IMG/VR virus record: IMGVR_UViG_3300025828_000266
Span: 1-20,003 of that record
DNA: 20,003 nucleotides
Strand: one strand, 5' to 3'
Source: a virus
Shown here one piece after another: positions 1 to 5,396 of this stretch (its first letter is position 1; the number at the start of each line of letters is the position of its first letter). Under the pieces are notes generated by a model. The model searched no databases. It saw only the letters and a list, made by a program, of their open reading frames with translations, and was not told the DNA's origin. The position numbers and the translations under genes are program-made.

Positions 1-24
1 CTAAATAATAATCCCGGGGCCTTG

Positions 25-290
25 CCCCTAGTAATAAGAATTAGGGAATATAACCTAAATTATATTATAGGCTATATTTTAGGGTATTTACCCGGGGGAA
101 TATGTCATTAATAGGAGGGTACTAGATATAGATAAATATATATAAATATACTAGATATAGTATACTAGGGCCACGGGGGGTGGTACATATGCTTGTATGC
201 CAGTAAGAAAATAAATTAGGAAAATGGGGGTGTAAACTAGATTGGTCGGCTATGCCCCGGTAATCCCCCCAATAACCCCCCTAGTAATAA
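25..290. repeat. 13-bp direct repeat CCCCTAGTAATAA
   Basis: CCCCTAGTAATAA is found at 25-37 and 278-290. An inverted pair, TACCCGGGGG at 89-98 and CCCCCGGGTA at 337-346, lies across the same region. Together with the CCCCTA/TAGGG motifs these give the region a repeat-based architecture; the role is unknown. Confidence 0.55.
120..160. repeat. 12-bp direct repeat TACTAGATATAG
   Basis: TACTAGATATAG is present at 120-131 and again at 149-160, a 29-bp period, followed by a related TATACTAG at 161-168. The spacing is close to three helical turns, which would put both copies on the same face of the DNA. Function is unknown; a protein-binding pair is possible. Confidence 0.6.
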
Positions 291-301
291 TTGGTCGGCT
301 A
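241..301. repeat. 12-bp direct repeat ATTGGTCGGCTA
   Basis: ATTGGTCGGCTA occurs at 241-252 and 290-301, a 49-bp period. Each copy is followed by a run of C (CCCC in both). The intervening DNA carries a run of six C. No function can be assigned from the sequence. Confidence 0.65.
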
Positions 302-417
302 ACCCCTAATATACCCCCTAGGGTATAGGTGTAAAGCCCCCGGGTAGGGGTAACTTATATATTATACACCCAAATCCAAATCTGTCAAGAAAAAAATAAT
401 TTTTTTATAGAAAAAGG

Positions 418-445
418 TTGACAACTAGTAAATACGGGATATAAT
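418..445 (+). promoter_or_regulatory. Perfect-consensus sigma70-type promoter
   Basis: TTGACA (418-423) and TATAAT (440-445) are both exact consensus hexamers separated by 16 bases. A second TATAAT overlaps at 445-450. Directly upstream lies an A/T tract (about 390-416) that looks like an UP element. Transcription would start near 452 and read into the small terminase gene at 540. It is the only strong promoter I saw in the window, so it may drive the whole structural operon using host RNA polymerase. Confidence 0.75.
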
Positions 446-458
446 ATAATATATTGTA

Positions 459-499
459 ATTAAATAATTGCACACAATTCCACAAACCTATTATTTAAT
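459..499 (+). promoter_or_regulatory. Inverted repeat in the 5' leader
   Basis: ATTAAATAAT at 459-468 is repeated in inverted form (ATTATTTAAT) at 490-499, with 21 bases between. It lies just downstream of the predicted transcription start. An alternative small hairpin, AATTG/CAATT (466-470 and 475-479), overlaps it. It could be an operator or a leader hairpin; the sequence alone does not decide. Confidence 0.4.
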
Positions 500-524
500 A
501 AAAGAGAATTAGTGGTGCATACAA

Positions 525-536
525 AACCCGCGGGTT
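525..536. promoter_or_regulatory. 12-bp GC-rich palindrome AACCCGCGGGTT
   Basis: A perfect palindrome sits three bases before the ATG of the first small terminase gene, exactly where a Shine-Dalgarno sequence should be; none is present. It could be an operator, a cohesive-end cutting site or a hairpin masking translation start. All three are inferences. Confidence 0.5.
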
Positions 537-539
537 ATC

Positions 540-959
540 ATGATATCAAACTTACTAGCACAATCAAAGAAACAAAAGAAAGAGCTTACTGAAAAGCAAT
601 CTATCTTCATTGATGAATTAATGCGTAATGGCGGTAGCATATCTCAAGCTATAAAAGTAGCGGGATATAGCGAAGGCTCACGCAAATGGTTAGTAGAATC
701 AGTACGGGATGAGATAATAGACCGTACCAAACAAGAACTAGCCCTTAATGGCCCAAAAGCCGCTAGTAGGTTAGTTTCTACCCTAGATGAAGATGGAACA
801 ACCCCTAAAGGGGATTTAAGGCTCAAAGCCGCAGAAAGTTTATTAAACAGAATTGGTATTGGCTCTAATGAAGCCATAGACCATAATGTACAAGTTATGC
901 ATGGTGTTGTATTACTACCAAGCAAAAAAGAAGAGACAATAGAACATAGCGATGAATAA
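540..959 (+). CDS. terS: Terminase small subunit, module 1
   Basis: This 139-residue protein is probably the DNA-recognition subunit of the packaging motor. It would bind the packaging site on concatemeric phage DNA and hand it to the large subunit. An N-terminal helix-turn-helix-like stretch starts at ELTEKQ (about residue 15) and includes VAGYS (about 41-45), typical of small terminases. The middle carries LDEDG and an arginine-rich helix. The C-terminal motif QVMHGVVLLP matches QVAHGIFILP of the second copy at 13442, as do LTE-Q, LDEDG-TP and AA--LL-R-G. It lies directly upstream of other packaging genes. The ATG at 540 has no Shine-Dalgarno; no alternative in-frame start is better. Function rests on position and the paralogue, so it is likely but not proven. 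Confidence 0.82.
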   Translation: MISNLLAQSKKQKKELTEKQSIFIDELMRNGGSISQAIKVAGYSEGSRKWLVESVRDEIIDRTKQELALNGPKAASRLVSTLDEDGTTPKGDLRLKAAESLLNRIGIGSNEAIDHNVQVMHGVVLLPSKKEETIEHSDE

Positions 960-1182
960 TGGACACGATACCAGAAAAACATCTACTATACCCTTCGGAT
1001 ACGAGCTTAGCAATGATGGGAAGACGCTTCTACCCATCGAGCAAGAGCTTGAGGCATATCAAAAAGCTAAACAGTATCTTCAAACTTGCTCTTATAGGGA
1101 AGTTGCTAGTTGGTTATCCGCAACAACAAAACGGCCTATTAGTGCCCAAGGTTTACGAAAGAAGGTTTTAAATGAGCAATAG
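952..1182 (+). CDS. Small recombinase-domain-like DNA-binding protein, module 1
   Basis: A 76-residue protein whose sequence resembles the DNA-binding 'recombinase' domain found after the catalytic domain of large serine recombinases. The visible signature is IPFGYEL, then G-K-L-P, then SYREVASWLS, then GLRKKV. No catalytic serine domain is attached, so it cannot be a recombinase itself. The start overlaps the end of the small terminase gene by 8 bases. A homologue sits in the same place in module 2 (13818), with IPFGFKL, SYREVARWLT and GLRKIV. Conserved location between the two terminase subunits suggests a part in recognising or regulating DNA for packaging. That role is inferred. Confidence 0.75.
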   Translation: MNNGHDTRKTSTIPFGYELSNDGKTLLPIEQELEAYQKAKQYLQTCSYREVASWLSATTKRPISAQGLRKKVLNEQ

Positions 1183-1336
1183 CAATAAATTAGCAAACCC
1201 AAGCAAAGCTGACCTAAATAAAGATGGTAAGCTATCTGGATATGAGAAAAAGCGTGGCAAAGCCATAGAAAATGCAATGAAATTGCAAAAGAAATACGGG
1301 GGAAAGGTAAGAACGCCAAGTAACTACGGGTTATAA
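1172..1336 (+). CDS. EF-hand microprotein between TerS and TerL
   Basis: A 54-residue protein with one EF-hand-type calcium loop at residues 14-25, DLNKDGKLSGYE. Acidic or polar ligands stand at loop positions 1, 3 and 5, glycine at 6, a hydrophobic residue at 8 and glutamate at 12. The loop is followed by a basic helix and a lysine-rich tail. The start overlaps the previous gene by 11 bases, and the stop lies one base before the large terminase start. Similar one-loop proteins occur beside terminase genes in marine phages. Module 2 has no equivalent. It may bind calcium or be a structural mimic; its function is unknown. Confidence 0.7.
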   Translation: MSNSNKLANPSKADLNKDGKLSGYEKKRGKAIENAMKLQKKYGGKVRTPSNYGL

Positions 1337-1337
1337 G

Positions 1338-2987
1338 GTGAATGATATACCTCTACCAAAGCCGAAAAGGCAGTATAACTACAGTTCTGCTCAAAAAGCA
1401 AAGATAGCGGCTCAGAAAAAGATTAGAGAAGCTAAGAAAACAGCAGAAAGAAAGAAAAAACAGCTAAAAACCTACCGAGATAAGGCTAGAAATGCTGAAA
1501 ATAACCTAAAAAAGATAGAAGGTACACTTACAGGTAAGAAACCTGCTGTTTTAACAGAAGAAGACATACAAAAAGCACCAAAGGCTGTTCGTGAAGAGAT
1601 AGATAATAGCAATGTTATCTTTAAACCAAACGAAGGGCCACAAACAGATTTCCTAGCCGCACCAGAACGTGATGTTTTATACGGTGGAGCGGCAGGCGGA
1701 GGTAAATCATACGCCCTACTAGTTGATTTACTACGTTATGCGGATATACCAGACCATCGTGCATTACTCCTCAGACGTACTTTAAATGAATTAACAGAGT
1801 TAATTGATAAAAGTAAACAAATATATCCAAAAGCATTTCCGGGGGCAGTATTCAAAGAAGCAAAATCAATGTGGGTGTTTCCTAGTGGAGCAACTGCATG
1901 GTTTTCTTACTTGGATAAAGACACAGACGTTACACGATATCAAGGACAATCCTTTACATGGATTGGTGTTGACGAAATAACACACTACCCAACCCCATAT
2001 GTATGGGAATATTTACGTTCACGTCTAAGAACAACCAACCCAAGCATAAAAGCGTACATGCGATGTACAGCTAACCCCGGTGGTGTTGGAGGATGGTGGG
2101 TTAAGAAAATGTATATTGACCCTGCTCCTCCCGATATTGCCTTTGCGGCACAGGACATGGAAACGAAAGAGGTTTATCGTTGGCCAACAGAACATGAAAA
2201 ATCTGGTCAACCATTATTCTTCCGTAAATTTATACCGGCTCGTTTAACAGATAACCCCTATCTAATGAATGATGGCCAGTATGAGGCAATGCTACGTTCA
2301 TTACCAGAAATAGAACGTAAAAGATTACTAGAAGGTGATTGGGATGTTGCAGAAGGAGCGGCGTTTCCAGAATTTGAAAGGTCACTACATGTTGTTAAAC
2401 CTTTTGAGCTATCACCGTCATGGCAACGCATACGAGCGGCTGACTATGGATTTACTTCACCCTCTTGTGTATTGTGGGGCGCTGTTGATTGGGATGGTAA
2501 TCTAATAATATACAGAGAGTTATACGGAAAACAATATACTGGTGAAGCTCTAGCCCGTCTAATTGTACAATTTGAACGTGATGATAAACAACCATCAACA
2601 TTTGTATTAGATGCAAGCTGTTGGAATAGAACAGGGCACGGCCTTAGTATAGCTGAAACAATGATACGCAACGGTGTAAGGTGGACACCTTCCGATAGAA
2701 ACCGGCTTGCCGGTAAAATGGAAATACATCGCCGATTATCACTTGATAATGGCAAACCATCTATTTACATATTTGAAACGTGTACTAATTTAATTAGAAC
2801 GCTTGGTAACATACCAACATCTAAAACAAATCCAGAAGATGTAGATACAAAAGCTGAAGACCATGCTTATGATGCATTGCGTTATATGGTAATGACAAGG
2901 CAATCAAGTAGACCTACAGTTCCGGATATACTACAACAAATAAAGCGCGAAGCTTACCAACCGGAAGATAATGTTTTCGGTTATTAA
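1338..2987 (+). CDS. terL: Terminase large subunit (packaging ATPase and nuclease), module 1
   Basis: A 549-residue packaging motor that uses ATP to pump DNA through the portal and cuts the concatemer. The first 70 residues are basic and helical. The ATPase has a Walker A motif GGAAGGGKS at 116-124 (Lys123) and Walker B WIGVDE at 208-213 (Asp212, catalytic Glu213). The RNase H-like nuclease has its expected acids in AADYGF (Asp369), VLDAS (Asp425) and EDHAYDALRY (Asp508, Asp512). All motifs are intact. The start is a GTG: the N-terminus NDIPLPKPK aligns with DNIPPPKPK of the paralogue at 14039, fixing this choice. The paralogue is about half identical by eye. Family assignment is secure. Confidence 0.97.
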   Translation: MNDIPLPKPKRQYNYSSAQKAKIAAQKKIREAKKTAERKKKQLKTYRDKARNAENNLKKIEGTLTGKKPAVLTEEDIQKAPKAVREEIDNSNVIFKPNEGPQTDFLAAPERDVLYGGAAGGGKSYALLVDLLRYADIPDHRALLLRRTLNELTELIDKSKQIYPKAFPGAVFKEAKSMWVFPSGATAWFSYLDKDTDVTRYQGQSFTWIGVDEITHYPTPYVWEYLRSRLRTTNPSIKAYMRCTANPGGVGGWWVKKMYIDPAPPDIAFAAQDMETKEVYRWPTEHEKSGQPLFFRKFIPARLTDNPYLMNDGQYEAMLRSLPEIERKRLLEGDWDVAEGAAFPEFERSLHVVKPFELSPSWQRIRAADYGFTSPSCVLWGAVDWDGNLIIYRELYGKQYTGEALARLIVQFERDDKQPSTFVLDASCWNRTGHGLSIAETMIRNGVRWTPSDRNRLAGKMEIHRRLSLDNGKPSIYIFETCTNLIRTLGNIPTSKTNPEDVDTKAEDHAYDALRYMVMTRQSSRPTVPDILQQIKREAYQPEDNVFGY

Positions 2988-3011
2988 TTTAAATTTTAAG
3001 AGGAGTAAAAA

Positions 3012-3239
3012 ATGAAAACTGCAAAAAATCCAGTTGATGCAAGTATAGTTAACTCTATGCCAAGCCAAGGATATCTTAGCCCTGCAAGTGAAGCGGCGGG
3101 TGCAAAAGAGAAACCTCAATTTTCTACAGAAATTAATGAGCCAAATAAATCATTAATTTTAGAAGCAGGAAAAAAAGGAAAAGGCAAAGCACAAGTTGAT
3201 TCTGCTATACTAAATTCAAGCGAAGACAAAGATTACTAA
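3012..3239 (+). CDS. Microprotein between TerL and portal, module 1
   Basis: A 75-residue hydrophilic protein without recognisable domain. AAGAKEKP near residue 31 matches the AKEKPS units of the repeat protein at 16230, and the C-terminus DKDY resembles DKKDY at the end of the protein at 16009. So it is probably the module 1 member of the same microprotein family, at the same location between large terminase and portal. A strong Shine-Dalgarno, AAGAGGAG, lies at 2998-3005. The role is unknown; a small head or portal accessory is a guess from position. Confidence 0.7.
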   Translation: MKTAKNPVDASIVNSMPSQGYLSPASEAAGAKEKPQFSTEINEPNKSLILEAGKKGKGKAQVDSAILNSSEDKDY

Positions 3240-3253
3240 AATAAGGAATAACA

Positions 3254-5359
3254 ATGGCAGATGACGCAAAAGATACAGCGTCTACATTAGTACCGGAAGA
3301 TGCACCGGGTATTGTTGGTTACATTACTGAAAAATATAATGAAGCTAAAAATGCTAGGTATACTCATGAACAACGATGGTTAAAAGCATTTAAAAACTAT
3401 CGTGGTATTTATGATTCATCAACACAATTTCGTAGTACAGAAAAAAGTAAAGTTTTTGTTAAAATAACAAAGACAAAAGTTTTGGCCGCATATGGTCAAA
3501 TCGTAGATGTTTTATTTGCAAATAAAAAATTTCCAATAACTATTACATCGACACCTTTACCAGAAGGAATAGATGAAACAGCACACTTAGGTGTACCGGG
3601 TGAAGAACAATTAAAATCACCTTATGGTTTTCCGGGTGATGGTATGGAATTACAACCGGGAGCAACAGAAGCAACACCAAGGCAAGGTGGTGCTAATCTC
3701 GGTGGTTTAGCAGATGAATACGCAGGTGCAAACTTACAATCGGGTAAAGCACGTATTCCAAATCAACCAGAAATACATCCTGCACAAGAGACAGCAAGAC
3801 GTATGGAGAAATTAATCCATGACCAATTGCTTGATACAAATGCAACTAATGTATTGCGTCATGCTATATTTGAATCTGTTTTATTAGGAACAGGTATTGT
3901 TAAAGGCCCCTTTAACTATGCAAAAACAGTTCATCGTTGGGATAACATAGATGGACAAAAAATGTATGCACCATATGTAAAAGAAGTTCCACGTATTGAA
4001 GCTGTATCATGTTGGGATTTTTTTCCAGACCCAGATGCAACATCAGTAAATGATTCAAATTATGTAATTCAACGACATAAATTTACACGTAATCAACTAC
4101 GTGATTTAATTAATCATGCGTATTTTGACGGTGATGCTATTGCTGATTGTTTAGCAATGGGAGCAAACTACACAACAGAATACTATGAAGATATTATCCA
4201 ATCATATGATAATCAAAGTGGTAGTTATGAAATGGATAGATATGAAGTTTATGAGTATTGGGGAACTTTAGATAAAAATTTAGCAAGTGAAATTGGTATG
4301 GATGAACCACTTAATTCATCTGAGTTAGACCAATTTCAAATAAATGCGTGGATATGTAATGGAAAAGTTTTACGAGCAGTTTTAAATCCATTTACACCAG
4401 AAAGAATACCATATCAATCAATCCCATATGAAATAAATCCATATCAATTATTTGGTGTTGGTGTTCCAGAAAATATGGAAGATGCACAACTACTAATGAA
4501 CGGCCACGTTCGTATGGCAATAGATAACTTAGCGTTAGCAGGTAATTTAGTTTTTGATGTTGATGAAGCATCTTTAGTACCGGGACAGAGTATGGATATA
4601 TTTCCGGGTAAAATATTTAGACGACAATCGGGTGTTACAGGAACAGCTATTAATGGTTTGAAGTTTCCAAATACAGCCGGTGAAAACTTACAAATGTATA
4701 TGCAAGCAAGACAACTTGCAGATGAAGAAACAGGAATACCGTCTGTTATGCATGGACAAACAGGTGTAGCAGGAACGGGTAGAACAGCATCGGGATTATC
4801 AATGCTACTTAGTGGTGCTAGTTTATCAATAAAAACAGTAATGAAAAATATTGATGACTTTTTATTAAAGCCACTTGGTGAAGCAATGTTCCAATGGAAT
4901 ATGCAATTTGATGAAGACAATCCAGATATTGTTGGTGATTTGGAAATTAAACCACATGGTGTTGCAAGTGTAATGCAAAAAGAAGTTAGGTCACAACGCT
5001 TAACAACTTTATTACAAACAGTATCTAATCCTATGTTAGCACCATTTATTAAAATTCCAAATTTAATGAGGGAGTTAGCAATTGCACAAGACATTGACCC
5101 AGACAGTTTGGTTAATGATATTAATGACGCACAAATTTTTGCAGAAATGTTAAGAGGTTTAAATGTTCAACAACAAGCAAGCGAGCAAGCTCAAGGCCCT
5201 AGTCAGCAACAAGATGGCATGGGAGGCACTGGAGGAATACCTGCAGGCGCTAACCCACAAGACGCATCGGGCGTTGGTGGTGGCACAATCGGAACAGGAA
5301 ATGTTCCGCAATCAGGGGAGAGCAATTTTACTGGAAACGCTCCTTCAACTGAAGAGTAA
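3254..5359 (+). CDS. Portal protein, module 1
   Basis: A 701-residue portal, expected to form the ring at one head vertex through which DNA enters and to which the tail joins. It follows the large terminase, the usual order. Conserved segments shared with the second portal at 16458 include KVFVKITKTKVLAAYGQ near residue 70, CWDFFPDPDA at 253-262, and NPYQLFGVGVPENM near 400. Length is near that of P22-like portals, longer than T7-type connectors. The C-terminus is glycine-rich and low in complexity (GVGGGTIGTG) and is overprinted by another gene in a different frame. Shine-Dalgarno AAGGA stands at 3243-3247. Assignment rests on motif pattern, size and neighbours. Confidence 0.9.
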   Translation: MADDAKDTASTLVPEDAPGIVGYITEKYNEAKNARYTHEQRWLKAFKNYRGIYDSSTQFRSTEKSKVFVKITKTKVLAAYGQIVDVLFANKKFPITITSTPLPEGIDETAHLGVPGEEQLKSPYGFPGDGMELQPGATEATPRQGGANLGGLADEYAGANLQSGKARIPNQPEIHPAQETARRMEKLIHDQLLDTNATNVLRHAIFESVLLGTGIVKGPFNYAKTVHRWDNIDGQKMYAPYVKEVPRIEAVSCWDFFPDPDATSVNDSNYVIQRHKFTRNQLRDLINHAYFDGDAIADCLAMGANYTTEYYEDIIQSYDNQSGSYEMDRYEVYEYWGTLDKNLASEIGMDEPLNSSELDQFQINAWICNGKVLRAVLNPFTPERIPYQSIPYEINPYQLFGVGVPENMEDAQLLMNGHVRMAIDNLALAGNLVFDVDEASLVPGQSMDIFPGKIFRRQSGVTGTAINGLKFPNTAGENLQMYMQARQLADEETGIPSVMHGQTGVAGTGRTASGLSMLLSGASLSIKTVMKNIDDFLLKPLGEAMFQWNMQFDEDNPDIVGDLEIKPHGVASVMQKEVRSQRLTTLLQTVSNPMLAPFIKIPNLMRELAIAQDIDPDSLVNDINDAQIFAEMLRGLNVQQQASEQAQGPSQQQDGMGGTGGIPAGANPQDASGVGGGTIGTGNVPQSGESNFTGNAPSTEE

Positions 5360-5396
5360 CGTACAAGATTTTGAGAAAAATAATAGGGAGAAATAA
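5163..5396 (+). CDS. Overprinted small helical protein inside the portal 3' end, module 1
   Basis: A 77-residue protein read in another frame from the last 197 bases of the portal gene and on past its stop. It is not a chance frame: the same arrangement occurs in module 2 (18394), with the shared core SEQEMFRNQGR against SEQEVFRKQGR followed by a leucine-rich helix. Small helical proteins with an EL-RLQG-type motif after the portal are common in podovirus-like phages. AAGAGG at 5152-5157 is a well placed Shine-Dalgarno, and the stop overlaps the next start as TAATG. It may help in head-tail joining or portal assembly; function is not known. Confidence 0.8.
   Translation: MFNNKQASKLKALVSNKMAWEALEEYLQALTHKTHRALVVAQSEQEMFRNQGRAILLETLLQLKSNVQDFEKNNREK

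Larger units (their letters stand above)
1..539. other. Non-coding region with G/C runs ahead of the packaging operon
   Basis: No convincing gene is seen on either strand. The stretch is AT-rich but punctuated by runs of 3-6 C or G, unlike the rest of the window. The motif CCCCTA occurs at 25, 278, 303 and 315, and its complement-side form TAGGG at 42, 80, 166, 319 and 345. A small hairpin (GGGGC 16-20, loop CTT, GCCCC 24-28) opens the region, and CCCTAGGG at 316-323 is a perfect palindrome. Position directly upstream of the small terminase gene is where many phages keep their packaging (pac/cos) site or a control region. That role is inferred; the repeats are seen directly. Confidence 0.7.

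Noticed and set aside
241-301. Repeats as a possible CRISPR array
   Set aside because: Only two 12-bp copies, no regular series of spacers and no cas genes.
471-487. Resemblance to a lac operator flank (CACAATTCCACA)
   Set aside because: Only one half-site-like match in AT-rich leader, without the symmetrical partner; most likely coincidence.
952-1182. Fragment of an integrase, suggesting a prophage
   Set aside because: No catalytic domain or attachment sites are present and the gene is conserved in place in both modules, so it looks like a packaging-linked protein rather than a broken recombinase.
4444-5094. 216-codon open frame on the - strand
   Set aside because: It is antisense to the conserved portal gene, has a serine/isoleucine/cysteine-rich composition typical of a reverse-frame shadow, no ribosome site, and every supported gene here is on the + strand.
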